DNA from: Nitrospirota bacterium
Lineage (GTDB): Bacteria; Nitrospirota; Thermodesulfovibrionia; UBA6902
Reading direction: 5' to 3'
Length of the DNA: 32,730 nt
Assembly: GCA_024277515.1 (NCBI GenBank)
Contig: JAJRVB010000311.1
Coordinates: 1-32,730, forward strand
Shown here: positions 1-8,777 of the stretch, piece by piece
How the letters are laid out: each line of letters opens with the position of its first letter
How positions within the stretch are numbered: the first letter of the stretch is position 1
Position numbers and translations under genes: made by a program
Notes under the pieces: generated by a model
The model's database searches: none
The model's input: only the letters and a program-made list of their open reading frames with translations
Told to the model about the DNA's origin: nothing

Positions 1-1
1 A

Positions 2-832
2 ATTGGCGGATTTGACACCCGGACCGCCTCTGAGGACGATATTCTTCGCATTGCGCAGCTGCATGGGGAACAGGGAATTTCAGAAATTATCCTCACTGTT
101 TATTCTTCTGCGATGGAGACCATGCATCAGAACATGCTTGCGATAAAAAAGGCAATGGAGAAACAGAAGGATTATGAGGGAAAATCATCGCGTATCATAG
201 GTGTGCATATTGAAGGGCCTTTTCTGAATCCTGTCAGGTGCGGAGCGTTGGCTCCAAGGTCATTCCTCCAGCCGAATGAGTATAACCTGAAGAAACTACT
301 TGAGGGATTTGAGGACATTGTCAAAATAATCACGATCGCCCCTGAGGGAGAGGGGGCGGTGGACCTCATAAGAAAAATATCGGACATGGGCATTATTGCG
401 AGCATGGGACATTCCGATGCGACATGTGCCGAGGCTGAAGCCGGATACCATGCGGGGGCGCGGGGCATAACGCATCTTTTTAATGCGATGCGGGGAATGC
501 ATCACAGGGAACTGGGACTTGCAGGATTCGGGCTTACACATAATGACATTTACATTGAAGTCATTGCGGACCCGTTTCATCTTGACCCTGAAATTATCAA
601 GCTTATTTTCAGGGTGAAGAACCCTGACAGGATTATCATAATCTCAGACACGGTGAAGGAAACGTGTGATACTGCCGGGAGGCGCAGTATCATAAATATG
701 CAGAATACCATACTCGGCGGATCCACTACCATTAAAGAATCATGGGACAGGCTTGTCAGTATGGGAGTGGATGAAGAGATTGTAATAAAAGCGGTCTCTG
801 AAAATCCCGAACGATATTTAAATGCCAACTGA
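2..832 (+). CDS. nagA: N-acetylglucosamine-6-phosphate deacetylase, 5' end cut by the window
   Basis: Cytoplasmic amidohydrolase that removes acetate from GlcNAc-6-phosphate in amino-sugar and cell-wall recycling. The frame is open from base 2, so the true start lies outside the window. Family landmarks are present in order: GGFDTRTASEDD near the visible N-terminus, HIEGPFLNP (metal-binding HxEGPF), GHSDAT, THLFNAM, HHRELGLAG, ADPFHLDPE and IIISDT with the catalytic aspartate. The protein stops at ENPERYLNAN, so it lacks the usual C-terminal beta-sandwich closing segment of longer NagA proteins. It may be a natural short form or a truncated gene. It is followed closely by the copper-chaperone genes on the same strand, with no obvious functional link. 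Family call is firm. Confidence 0.85.
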   Translation: MGGFDTRTASEDDILRIAQLHGEQGISEIILTVYSSAMETMHQNMLAIKKAMEKQKDYEGKSSRIIGVHIEGPFLNPVRCGALAPRSFLQPNEYNLKKLLEGFEDIVKIITIAPEGEGAVDLIRKISDMGIIASMGHSDATCAEAEAGYHAGARGITHLFNAMRGMHHRELGLAGFGLTHNDIYIEVIADPFHLDPEIIKLIFRVKNPDRIIIISDTVKETCDTAGRRSIINMQNTILGGSTTIKESWDRLVSMGVDEEIVIKAVSENPERYLNAN

Positions 833-922
833 TTATTGCCGCTTGAGTCCTGCGGGGAAACCTGTCCGGGAAGCTCTCAAAACTATCGTGTGAACAGACG
901 TTCTGTAAAGAAGGACTTTAGT

Positions 923-1675
923 ATGGATGACAAAGAGAGGGACCGGAACATGAGTGTGAAGACGGGAATCAGGAATTTTATTATGATGGGGGTCCTGCTC
1001 CTGCTTGCGGGATTCTGGCTGGGCAAGTCAAAAAACAGCGTCCCCGACATCAGAGAACTCGATTTTCCGAGCGCAACGGTATACGAGATCCCCGTCCCTC
1101 TTCCCCGCTTTTCACTGACTGATGACGGGGGACAGGAATTTAACGAATGGAATCTCTCCAGGAAGTGGACCTTCATGTTCTTTGGGTACACTTTTTGCCC
1201 TGATGTATGCCCTACGGCACTTGTTGACCTGAATGATGTATACAATAATCTTTTGGAAAAAGGGGACCTCATCGAGAAGAAATTCAAAGTCCCTACACAG
1301 TTTGTATTTGTGTCTGTTGATCCCGGGAGGGACACCCCGGAGGACCTGAAAGAGTACATGAATTATTTTAATGAGGAATTTATCGGGGTAACGGGTGCGT
1401 CCGGGATGATCGACAGACTGGCGAGGCCCATGGGTGCTGCGTACAGGCGTGTGCCGGGTACGGATGACGAGGGGGACTATTTCATTGACCACAGCGCATC
1501 TTTCCTTCTTATTGACCCGCTCGGCAGGCTGCGGGCTTCTTTCCCCCCTCCGCATGATCCGGGACAGATGGCTGATGACTTTCGTAATATCCGCAATGAA
1601 TTCACAGCTGAGTGCTGCCTGCCGTATCAGGATACCGAACAGGTCATTTTTGATTACAGAAAGGAGAAAAAATGA
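923..1675 (+). CDS. SCO1/SenC/PrrC-type copper chaperone, membrane-anchored
   Basis: Thioredoxin-fold protein that delivers copper, or reduces cysteines, for the CuA site of cytochrome oxidase or a similar periplasmic copper enzyme. One N-terminal membrane anchor (about residues 20-35, MMGVLLLLAGFWLG) is followed by the thioredoxin domain. The copper-binding CxxxC is in FCPDVCPT and the distal histidine is in DHSASFLLID. The open frame extends back to a TTG at 836. The ATG at 923, preceded by AAGGA, and the ATG at 950, preceded by AGAGGGA, are both better starts; I use 923. The stop overlaps the next start (ATGA), so translation with the PCuAC gene is probably coupled. Which copper enzyme is served cannot be seen here. 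Confidence 0.88.
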   Translation: MDDKERDRNMSVKTGIRNFIMMGVLLLLAGFWLGKSKNSVPDIRELDFPSATVYEIPVPLPRFSLTDDGGQEFNEWNLSRKWTFMFFGYTFCPDVCPTALVDLNDVYNNLLEKGDLIEKKFKVPTQFVFVSVDPGRDTPEDLKEYMNYFNEEFIGVTGASGMIDRLARPMGAAYRRVPGTDDEGDYFIDHSASFLLIDPLGRLRASFPPPHDPGQMADDFRNIRNEFTAECCLPYQDTEQVIFDYRKEKK

Positions 1676-2130
1676 AAAAAATCCTGTTTTACATATCTGT
1701 TTTGCTTGTAAGTATCAGTGTTTCATCATCAGCAGCAGACTCAATCATGGTGCAGGATGCATGGGTGCGCTCAGCCCCTCCCAATGCAAAGGCCCTTGCA
1801 GCATATATGAAAATTATCAACACATCCGCTGAGCAGAGGGCGCTCATCAGTGCATCCAGCAGCCGGTTTGGCAGGGTGGAGATGCACAAATCCGAAATGC
1901 ATGAGGGGATTATGAAGATGATACCGCAAAAACAGCTGACGGTCCCGGCTGGAGGGTCATTATTGCTCAAGCCGATGAGTTATCATCTTATGCTGATGAA
2001 ACCGGTATCGGTCCCCCGGGAAGGGGACCTGGTGGATTTTGATCTGCGGTTTGACGATGGCACGGTATTACATCTCAGGGTCCCTGTCCGGGCAGCAAAA
2101 AGCGGGCGGATGATGAAAAGTCACGACTGA
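1672..2130 (+). CDS. PCu(A)C-type periplasmic copper chaperone
   Basis: Small exported copper(I) chaperone that works with Sco proteins in metallating CuA centres. A signal peptide covers roughly residues 1-22 (ending SSSAADS). The mature part has the family opening VQDAWVRSAPPNAKALAAYM. The His/Met copper ligands are spread over VEMHKSEMHEGIMKM and MSYHLMLM, fitting the H(M)x10Mx21HxM pattern. It overlaps the sco gene by four bases, the usual partnership. A His/Lys-containing tail follows the domain. Confidence 0.9.
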   Translation: MKKILFYISVLLVSISVSSSAADSIMVQDAWVRSAPPNAKALAAYMKIINTSAEQRALISASSSRFGRVEMHKSEMHEGIMKMIPQKQLTVPAGGSLLLKPMSYHLMLMKPVSVPREGDLVDFDLRFDDGTVLHLRVPVRAAKSGRMMKSHD

Positions 2131-2168
2131 GTGTGATAAATAAAACAGTCCCCGCCTGTTTATCTTTA

Positions 2169-2188
2169 TGTCAGGGAAGTTTATAATT
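2169..2188 (+). promoter_or_regulatory. Possible promoter core before rnd
   Basis: A 20-bp block containing TATAAT (2181-2186) lies about 55 bp before the ribonuclease D start. Nineteen of its 20 bases recur on the minus strand at 32272-32291, upstream of hicB. Shared position and a -10-like core suggest a promoter class; this is weak inference from two instances. Confidence 0.3.
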
Positions 2189-2239
2189 ATTTGATTGCAC
2201 AAAATCTGCTTTTTTCGGGTTAAGGAGAAAAAAACATTT

Positions 2240-3094
2240 GTGAACTACATGTATATTGAAGACGGGGAGGGATTTCTCTCGTACCTCAGGAGGTTTGACG
2301 GTAAAGGGGACCATACGATTGCCCTGGATATAGAAGCTGAGTCAAACCTGCATGTCTATGGTGAGAAATTATGCCTGATACAGATCTTTGACGGTGTGAA
2401 CAGCATAATAATTGATCCATTGAAAATTGAAAACAGTGTGCTTAAGATCTTCTTTGAAGATGTGAATATCCTGAAAGTAATGTATGCTGTGGGGAGTGAC
2501 CTCTCTTTGCTCAGAAACTCTGCTGATATTGAAGTAAAGTCCATACTCGATTTAAGCCCCGGGGTGGAACTGCTCAACTATGAAAAGAAAGATCTTCACT
2601 CAGTGCTCGGTTTTGAACTCGGGATAGTTCTCGAAAAGAAAAGGACTTATCAGAAATATAACTGGACGACCCGTCCCCTGTCCAAACAGGCAATTGACTA
2701 TGCCCTCAATGATGTCATACATCTGCTTACACTGAAAGACGTCATACTGACAAAGCTGTACGCAAGGAAATTGCTCGAAACATTTCTCCTGAAAAACCTG
2801 CAGGTCCAGCATAAGGATTATACAAGGCATCCGGAAGACAAATACAGAAAGATACGCGGGTACAGCAGGCTGAGAGATGATAAAAAGAGTGTTTTCAGAA
2901 AGGTGTTTGATATCAGGGAGAAGTATGCAAAACTGCATAATATGCCTTCCCATAATGTGATCCGCAAGACTGACCTGATCAGTGTAGTTAATGACCCGAA
3001 ATTTATCGAAAATATCCGGTTTACAAAGAGGGTGCGTCTGGATTTAATCCCGAAGTTATTACACGAACTGCGAAGGGCGGTGAATGAAGTTTAA
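2240..3094 (+). CDS. rnd: Ribonuclease D-like 3'-5' exonuclease
   Basis: DEDD-superfamily exonuclease trimming tRNA and other RNA 3' ends. The three Exo motifs are visible: ALDIEAESN (Exo I, D and E), YAVGSDLSLL (Exo II) and YALNDVIHLL (Exo III, Yx3D, the DEDDy class). The C-terminal third contains an HRDC-like helical region (FDIREKYAKLHNMPSHNVI). The frame runs back to a TTG at 2195, but AAGGAG at 2222-2227 points to the GTG at 2240 or the ATG at 2249. It is a single gene, convergent with the nap operon. Confidence 0.82.
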   Translation: MNYMYIEDGEGFLSYLRRFDGKGDHTIALDIEAESNLHVYGEKLCLIQIFDGVNSIIIDPLKIENSVLKIFFEDVNILKVMYAVGSDLSLLRNSADIEVKSILDLSPGVELLNYEKKDLHSVLGFELGIVLEKKRTYQKYNWTTRPLSKQAIDYALNDVIHLLTLKDVILTKLYARKLLETFLLKNLQVQHKDYTRHPEDKYRKIRGYSRLRDDKKSVFRKVFDIREKYAKLHNMPSHNVIRKTDLISVVNDPKFIENIRFTKRVRLDLIPKLLHELRRAVNEV

Positions 3095-3188
3095 AATGTC
3101 AAATGTCAACGTCCAAATGTCCAGTCAAATCTTAATGACAAGTGAGAAAAGGAAAGACTCCCCGGGCGTTTTTAAGTTACAGCACTCT

Positions 3189-3226
3189 GTCAACAGTTAC
3201 TGTAAATACAAACAGTAACTGTTGAC
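3189..3226. terminator. Perfect 15-bp inverted repeat between convergent rnd and napD
   Basis: Arms 3189-3203 and 3212-3226 are perfectly complementary, with an 8-nt loop. The repeat sits two bases after the napD stop and 95 bases after rnd, so it could end transcription from both sides. No long U-tract follows on either strand, so it could instead be a processing or mRNA-stability hairpin. Confidence 0.5.
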
Positions 3227-3228
3227 AT

Positions 3229-3492
3229 CTATTTTGCCATCCGGTCAAGCGCCTCTGAAAGCTCGTCCTCGCAATACGAATATGCAAGGTTTGCATCGTA
3301 TACAAACGGCAGACCTTGTATCTGCTTCATTTTTTTCATCTGCTCCTCAATACTTTCGCCCTCTATGGTTACCACGATCTTTCCGTCGGCATCATTAAAA
3401 TGGACTTCACAGGAATCAACAGCGTTTATACTGTCGATGACTTCATGAAGATGCTCCGGTAATGTTTTAACAACGATGCTCGATACATTCAT
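3229..3492 (-). CDS. napD: NapD, cytoplasmic chaperone for NapA
   Basis: Small ferredoxin-fold (beta-alpha-beta-beta-alpha-beta) protein that binds the Tat signal peptide of NapA and holds it back until the molybdenum cofactor is inserted. The sequence shows the family start SSIVVKTLPE, the central VHFNDADGKIVVTIEG hairpin, and the helix-strand pair QMKKMKQIQGLPFVYDANLAYSY. At 87 aa it has normal family length. It is the last gene of the operon, with AAAGGAA before its ATG. A distant paralogue lies at 11564-11839. Confidence 0.88.
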   Translation of the reverse strand: MNVSSIVVKTLPEHLHEVIDSINAVDSCEVHFNDADGKIVVTIEGESIEEQMKKMKQIQGLPFVYDANLAYSYCEDELSEALDRMAK

Positions 3493-3514
3493 AATGATAT
3501 TTCCTTTCCACTGA

Positions 3515-4069
3515 CTACTCTGTCTCTACCCCTTCGTTTAATATGTTAAGTAAATTTGAGCGGTACCGTCCCTGCTCATCCCTGAACTCACCCTTGAAGA
3601 TGTTTTCTACCGCAGGGGTCAGAATATTCTGGATAACATGACACTGCATACAGTTGAATCTGCTGCCGTCAAGTTTGCCCCTCAGGTATGCCCCGGTGTC
3701 CAGGTTAACAAGGTGGGACGTGGGTACCGGGGTCGCTCCGCTGAATACCGCTTCTTCAGGCATGTGGCATCCCATGCATATGTTGTCTTCCTCTATGGGA
3801 AGCATGCCGGTAATGTCATGTGCGATCAATGGAGGACTGTTTTCAAATGACCTCTCGAACCTGACACTTTCTCCCGGTTCTTTCTTTGTTGTCTCCCCGT
3901 GGGCGGGAACTGTCGTGCTCTCATCATAGAGTGTTTCGTGCCTGAGGCCGAGGTCCTCTTCGGAAAAGGTTTCTGTCCGGGTCTGGGGCTGGGCACACGA
4001 AAATAATATTCCTAAAGAGAGTGTCCCGGCCGTTAATAACAATAACCATGTCCTTCTGTTTCTTTCCAT
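3515..4069 (-). CDS. napB: NapB, diheme cytochrome c subunit of periplasmic nitrate reductase
   Basis: Electron-transfer subunit passing electrons to NapA. Two CxxCH heme motifs (CMGCH, CMQCH) are each set in NapB context: PPLIAHDITG before the first, GATPVPTSHL between them. The N-terminus looks like a lipoprotein signal, with hydrophobic stretch LLLLTAGTLSLGILFSC and a lipobox cysteine, so NapB here is probably membrane-tethered rather than soluble. Its ATG lies three bases beyond the napH stop, and the GGAGGG ribosome site overlaps the end of napH. This implies translational coupling. Confidence 0.9.
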   Translation of the reverse strand: MERNRRTWLLLLTAGTLSLGILFSCAQPQTRTETFSEEDLGLRHETLYDESTTVPAHGETTKKEPGESVRFERSFENSPPLIAHDITGMLPIEEDNICMGCHMPEEAVFSGATPVPTSHLVNLDTGAYLRGKLDGSRFNCMQCHVIQNILTPAVENIFKGEFRDEQGRYRSNLLNILNEGVETE

Positions 4070-4072
4070 AAT

Positions 4073-4894
4073 TCATCCCTCCTTACATTTAGTATGAATT
4101 TTATTTGAATATATGTTTATGAAATTTACTGCGTCATCGTCACATACTTCAATGCATCTGCCGCAATTTACGCATTCTCCGGAGACCACGGCCCCGCTCT
4201 CCCTGCCTACCATATGCAGGACCTGTTTTTCAGGACAGATTTCTATGCATTTCATACATGAAGTACATTTTTCACGGTCATATCCTATCCGGAGAAAACC
4301 GAAACGGCCTATGATCGAGTAAAAGCCGCCGAGCGGACAGATGTGGCCGCAGAAGCCGTTTTTTACTGCAAACAGGTCGAACAGAAAAACCATGAGAACT
4401 AATGTCCAGCCAAAACCGAACCCGTATATAATCCCCCTGTGCAGGGCGCCGATCGGACTTATCCACTCAAAGGCCGCTACCCCGAGGATGACTGACAGTG
4501 CTACCGACAAGAAAATAATCCAGTAACGCGTCGCTCTTTTTATGTCCCACGACTTCCAGACGGAATCCAGACTGAAGAGTCTTCTGAGTCTGTTGGCAAG
4601 GTCTGTCACCATGTTTACCGGACATGCCCAGCTACAGAATACTCTCCCACCGAGGACAGCGTAAAAGAGCAGGATGACGAGCGCGCCTGTTACGGCATCG
4701 CTGGCAATGACGGCGCCTGCGGAAAAGCTTTGCAATACTGCAAAGGGGTCGGACAGCGGGATTGTATCGAAGACCCTCGCAGAACTAAGGTTTCCCCTCA
4801 GTACGCTCCAGCCGTATGCGTTTCCCCCGAAAAATACGAAAAGAATTCCTGTTTGCAGAAGCCTTCTCGGTATCTGGTATTTATATTTTCTCAT
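4073..4894 (-). CDS. napH: NapH, membrane iron-sulfur quinol dehydrogenase subunit
   Basis: With NapG it oxidises (mena)quinol and feeds electrons to NapB/NapA, substituting for NapC. There are about four membrane helices. The two paired CxxxCP motifs of the NapH family (CSWACPVN, CGHICPLG) are present, followed by a C-terminal cytoplasmic ferredoxin domain with two 4Fe-4S motifs (CTSCMKCIEICP and CVNCGRCIEVCD). A typical length of 273 aa. Start ATG at 4894 with AGGATAG upstream. A palindromic repeat lies in the short gap to napG. Confidence 0.92.
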   Translation of the reverse strand: MRKYKYQIPRRLLQTGILFVFFGGNAYGWSVLRGNLSSARVFDTIPLSDPFAVLQSFSAGAVIASDAVTGALVILLFYAVLGGRVFCSWACPVNMVTDLANRLRRLFSLDSVWKSWDIKRATRYWIIFLSVALSVILGVAAFEWISPIGALHRGIIYGFGFGWTLVLMVFLFDLFAVKNGFCGHICPLGGFYSIIGRFGFLRIGYDREKCTSCMKCIEICPEKQVLHMVGRESGAVVSGECVNCGRCIEVCDDDAVNFINIYSNKIHTKCKEG

Positions 4895-4909
4895 ATCTAT
4901 CCTGCATGC

Positions 4910-4933
4910 AGGGGCAATTCATGAATTGCCCCT
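4910..4933. repeat. 24-bp perfect palindrome in the napG-napH gap (REP-like)
   Basis: Positions 4910-4933 are perfectly self-complementary (core CAATTCATGAATTG flanked by GGGG/CCCC), directly next to a second 12-bp palindrome at 4901-4912. The first overlaps the napG stop codon. It resembles the dispersed intergenic palindromes seen in many environmental genomes (recollection). In mRNA it would form a strong hairpin inside the nap transcript. Confidence 0.6.
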
Positions 4934-5714
4934 ACAGTTCGTCATTCAGATAATCAAGGGCCTTCCGGCCGCTCCTGGGCGTCTGTGTAGTGACTTTTTC
5001 CGTTGCTTCCTTCATACGCTCTTCATCCTGTTCATCCCAGCCCTTTATATAGCGTTCGCTCGACTGACCCATCGCTATTTCCTTCGGCAGTACGAAAATT
5101 GATGCCTTCCGGGTAACACAGGCCCTTTCGCAGAGGCCGCATCCTGTACAGGCATCACTGTGAACAACGGGCGCCTGTATTGTATGTTTTCCTGTCCTGA
5201 CGTTTCTTGTGTATTCAACAGTGATCGCCTTGTCGATCAAAGGGCATGCACGGTAGCAGGCGTCACACTGAATACCTGCATATGCAATACAGATTTCCCG
5301 GTCAATGACGGCGATGCCCATTTTTGCCATGTTAATATTGAGCCTTAATTCACCATCTTCGCCTTTTTCACTGACGAGTGTTTTATCAAGGGATCCGGTG
5401 GGGCAGACTGGCACACAGGGAATGTCCCTGCACATATAACAGGGGTTTGTCCTCGGCGTGTAGTATGGGGTCCCTACCGGTTTGCTATCTCCCGGTTTTG
5501 CGAGGACCAGCGCGTCATAGGGACATGCCTCGACACACATCCCGCATTTTATGCAGGAGGCAAGAAAATCTTTTTCCGGCAATGCACCGGGTGGCCGCAA
5601 TATCAGCGGTGCGGACCTGCCTTCCTCTATAAAGCCGCTCCAGGCAAGTCCGCCTGTAGCAGCCAGCCCCAGGCTCTTGAAGGTCTTCAGCAGAAATTCT
5701 CTACGTTCAGGCAT
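4932..5714 (-). CDS. napG: NapG, periplasmic iron-sulfur quinol dehydrogenase subunit
   Basis: Ferredoxin-like MauM/NapG protein with four 4Fe-4S sites, exported by Tat and bound to NapH. A twin-arginine start (RREFLLKTFKSLGLAA) is followed by the cysteine clusters CIKCGMCVEACP, CYMCRDIPCVPVCP, CDACYRACP and CTGCGLCERACV. The open frame reaches 5804. I choose ATG 5714 because it puts the twin arginines at residues 4-5 and has GAGGTGAGG just before it. Second gene of napAGHBD. Confidence 0.92.
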   Translation of the reverse strand: MPERREFLLKTFKSLGLAATGGLAWSGFIEEGRSAPLILRPPGALPEKDFLASCIKCGMCVEACPYDALVLAKPGDSKPVGTPYYTPRTNPCYMCRDIPCVPVCPTGSLDKTLVSEKGEDGELRLNINMAKMGIAVIDREICIAYAGIQCDACYRACPLIDKAITVEYTRNVRTGKHTIQAPVVHSDACTGCGLCERACVTRKASIFVLPKEIAMGQSSERYIKGWDEQDEERMKEATEKVTTQTPRSGRKALDYLNDEL

Positions 5715-5823
5715 CCTCACCTCATTCTTTTGCGTTTTCTTTTCATGCATCTCAGTAACATTAACTTTATTCCTTAGCCATGTAGTTGGTAGATAGCAGC
5801 ACATAGTTAGGGGAAAAGTCCCA

Positions 5824-5864
5824 TACTACTTGCTACTGACTACTGTCTACTGACTTCTGTCTAC
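5824..5864. repeat. Degenerate 7-bp tandem repeat between napA and napG
   Basis: On the minus strand about six imperfect heptamers of the type CAGTAGN follow one another. They fill most of the gap between the napA stop and napG. This simple-sequence block may be a slippage product; no function is visible. Confidence 0.6.
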
Positions 5865-5879
5865 TTCTTTTTTCCTTCC

Positions 5880-8654
5880 TCATGCTTTATAAACCTTTAC
5901 CGCGCATTTCTTGAAATCCGTCTCTTTTGACATGGGACATGTTGCATCAAGAGTTACTTTATTGATCAGGACACGTTCGTCAAACCAGGGTACGAAGATC
6001 AAACCTTTCGGAGGGCTGTTTCTCCCTCTGGTATTGATCCTTGACTTGACCTTTCCGCGCCTTGATTCTATCCATATCAGCTGGCCGTCTCTAAACCCGT
6101 TTGATTCCGCGTCGTTCGGGTGCATGAAGCATACAGCCTCCGGAGCTGCCCGGTAGAGTTCAGGCACGCGCATGGTCATCGTACCGCTGTGCCAGTGCTC
6201 CAGCACCCTCCCGGTACAGAGCCACAACGGATATTCACTGCTGGGTATTTCCGCAGCTTCGGCGTAATGTCTGAGGAATATCTTTGCCTTGTTCGGGAGC
6301 TTGAGTTTTTCCAGCTCCTTCCTGGGTCCCTTCAGGTCCCCCTGTGCTATGGCCTTCAATGCCTTGCCGTAAAAAGCGAACTGTCCGGTGTTTGCCTTTC
6401 GTGCATAAGGATCGTAGTCTGCATTAAATCTCCATGGGGTTTCCTTGCCGTTTACAACGGGCCATTTCAGACCCCTGACCTTATGGTAGGTGTCGAAATC
6501 CGCAAGATCATGTCCGTTGCCGATACCGAACTTCCTGTATTCTCCCCACAAATATTTCTGAATGAAAAAACCGTAGCCCTTGAAGCCCTCAACGTCCCTC
6601 TTGTCTCCGGCTGCTTCACTATTCAAAAATCCTTTTCCTACAGGGTCAGGCCATTTATATGATTTTGCCTCCTTGTTGGCGTACAGGACGTCATATAATG
6701 TGTCCGTGTCCTTATATCCCATTGCCCTTGCCTTGGCCATAACATCTGGAAGGGTAACCTTGTCATTGATCTTATGGGCCTTCCAGACTTCGGCCAGTGT
6801 AAACCTCTTCGAAAATTCCACGGTCTGCCAGGTGTCTGACATTGCTTTCCCGACAGGTGTGACCTGCTGTCTCCAGTGCTGGGTCCTGCGCTCGGCATTA
6901 CCATAGGCCCCCCATTTTTCGAATATCATGGCAGTGGGGAGGATCAGGTCCGCAACCTTTGCGGAAATCCCGGGATATACCTCTGACACCACGATAAAGT
7001 TGTCCATTTCCCTTGCCGCCTTGATCCAGTGGTTCATATTTGCCGTATTCTGCCAGGGATTGCATACCTGTACCCATGCCCACTTGATCTTTCCGTCTTC
7101 AAGGTCTCTCATTATTTTTGTATAGTGTGAGCCCACGACCGGATTGAGTGTGCCTTCAGGCAGTTTCCAGAGCTTTTCAGATTTTTTTCTGTGTTTTGGA
7201 TTGAATACGACCATATCCGACGGGAGTCTGTGCGCGAATGTCCCGACTTCCCTTGCTGTCCCGCACGCGCTCGGCTGGCCGGTGAGGCTGAACGGACTGT
7301 TGCCCGGCTGCGCAATCTTGCCGAGCAGGAGATGTACCATATACATCTGTTCATTGACCCATGAACCCCTCACATGCTGGTTAAATCCCATGGTCCAGAA
7401 ACTGCTCACCTTTCTGTCTTTGGCCACGTAGTATTCAACAAGTTTTTTCAGCTTGTCCTTAAACTCTGAGAGGGACTCGTCAGAGTCTCCCTTGGCAAGT
7501 TCAGCGACAAAATCCAGGGTGTAAGGCTCAAGCCCCTTTTTGAAATCATCAAAGCTGATCGCCCAGTGCTTGACCGGTTTCTTTGTATTTTTCATCCGGA
7601 GCGTGGAACCGGCCTTTATACCGAGGGAGCTCCATGCATGGGCTTCTTCTTTGGTTACTGTTTTGGATGCTTCCCTGGCTGCCGTATCGAGCTCGCCCGG
7701 TCTGTATTTTGGATGATCAATCCTGGAACGCATTCCATAACCAATATCTACAGGGCCTGTCGCGAATACACAGTACCTGTCAACGAAATCCTGGTCTATA
7801 GCTTCAGGCCGGTTGTATACTATTTCCCTGGCTATATAATTAAGGAGCGCGAGATCGGTGTTAGGTTTAATAATGATTTCAATGTCCGATATGTTGGAGC
7901 ATCTGTTTCTGAATGTGGATATATTGACCAGCTTTACCCAGTCCGGTCTGCTCAGTTTCCTGTCTGTAATTTTTGACCATAATACGGGATGCATCTCCGC
8001 CATATTGGCGCCCCAGAGGACGATTGAATCGGCAAAATGCATATCATCATAGTTGCCTGCAGGTTCATCTATGCCGAATGTCTGTATAAACCCTACCACA
8101 GCGCTTGCCATGCAGTGGCGGGCATTCGGATCAATATTATTGCTTCTGAACCCCCCCTTAACGAGTTTTACCGCGGCTACCCCTTCCTGGACTGTATATT
8201 GACCTGACCCGAAGACCGATATGCCTTTCGGTCCCAGTTCAGAGTAATACTTTTTGAACTGATTTGCCATTTCATCGAAGGCCCGTTCCCATGTGACCGG
8301 TCTGAATTTACCGTTTTTATCGAACTCACCCGCATCGTTTACCCTTAAAAGAGGATCGGTCAGCCTGTCTGCGCCGTACATGATCTTTGCATTAAAATAT
8401 CCCTTTATACAGTTTAACCCCATGTTTACGGGTGCAAGCGGATCACCTTTTACCGCAACGATCATATCATTTCTGGTTGCGATCATGATGCCGCATCCGG
8501 TACCGCAAAACCTGCATACCGCCTTGTCCCATCGCCAATCTGCCTGTGTCTCGGCTGCAACAGCCTTTAAATTATCCGGCACGGACAGTCCGATAGCTGT
8601 TGCGGCGCTTACTGCAGCCGTGGTTTTCAGAAAGTCCCTTCTTGACACTTTCAT
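5880..8654 (-). CDS. napA: NapA, catalytic subunit of periplasmic nitrate reductase
   Basis: Reduces nitrate to nitrite in the periplasm using a Mo-bis-MGD cofactor and one 4Fe-4S cluster. The Tat signal SRRDFLK is at residues 4-10. The cluster cysteines are at 47, 50, 54 and 82 (CRFCGTGC and NCIKGY). The molybdenum-ligand cysteine is residue 181 in PNARHCMASAVVG, a context typical of NapA rather than formate dehydrogenase. At 924 aa it matches the long epsilonproteobacterial form more than the roughly 830-aa enterobacterial form. It heads the operon in the epsilonproteobacterial order A-G-H-B-D, with no napC, napF or napL. The ATG has a good AAGGAGGG ribosome site. A tandem-repeat operator lies upstream. 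Confidence 0.96.
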   Translation of the reverse strand: MKVSRRDFLKTTAAVSAATAIGLSVPDNLKAVAAETQADWRWDKAVCRFCGTGCGIMIATRNDMIVAVKGDPLAPVNMGLNCIKGYFNAKIMYGADRLTDPLLRVNDAGEFDKNGKFRPVTWERAFDEMANQFKKYYSELGPKGISVFGSGQYTVQEGVAAVKLVKGGFRSNNIDPNARHCMASAVVGFIQTFGIDEPAGNYDDMHFADSIVLWGANMAEMHPVLWSKITDRKLSRPDWVKLVNISTFRNRCSNISDIEIIIKPNTDLALLNYIAREIVYNRPEAIDQDFVDRYCVFATGPVDIGYGMRSRIDHPKYRPGELDTAAREASKTVTKEEAHAWSSLGIKAGSTLRMKNTKKPVKHWAISFDDFKKGLEPYTLDFVAELAKGDSDESLSEFKDKLKKLVEYYVAKDRKVSSFWTMGFNQHVRGSWVNEQMYMVHLLLGKIAQPGNSPFSLTGQPSACGTAREVGTFAHRLPSDMVVFNPKHRKKSEKLWKLPEGTLNPVVGSHYTKIMRDLEDGKIKWAWVQVCNPWQNTANMNHWIKAAREMDNFIVVSEVYPGISAKVADLILPTAMIFEKWGAYGNAERRTQHWRQQVTPVGKAMSDTWQTVEFSKRFTLAEVWKAHKINDKVTLPDVMAKARAMGYKDTDTLYDVLYANKEAKSYKWPDPVGKGFLNSEAAGDKRDVEGFKGYGFFIQKYLWGEYRKFGIGNGHDLADFDTYHKVRGLKWPVVNGKETPWRFNADYDPYARKANTGQFAFYGKALKAIAQGDLKGPRKELEKLKLPNKAKIFLRHYAEAAEIPSSEYPLWLCTGRVLEHWHSGTMTMRVPELYRAAPEAVCFMHPNDAESNGFRDGQLIWIESRRGKVKSRINTRGRNSPPKGLIFVPWFDERVLINKVTLDATCPMSKETDFKKCAVKVYKA

Positions 8655-8777
8655 AGTTTCCCTCCTTTGTAATTATGTTCATTCATTAAATGTTTCGGAA
8701 TATATTTTATAACTGCCCGGTTATTTTTTTCTGCATCAATGTTTGCGGGGTGGGGGACCATTACCTTCATGTCTTCA

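Noticed and set aside
3093..3126. Short AATGTC-type repeats after rnd, considered as a CRISPR-like array
   Set aside because: Units are only 6-10 bp, irregular and without spacers; no cas gene is present. It is simple-sequence intergenic DNA.
5824..5864. Heptamer repeat considered as a regulator-binding array
   Set aside because: It lies between napA and napG inside the operon, is degenerate, and looks like slippage-generated sequence.
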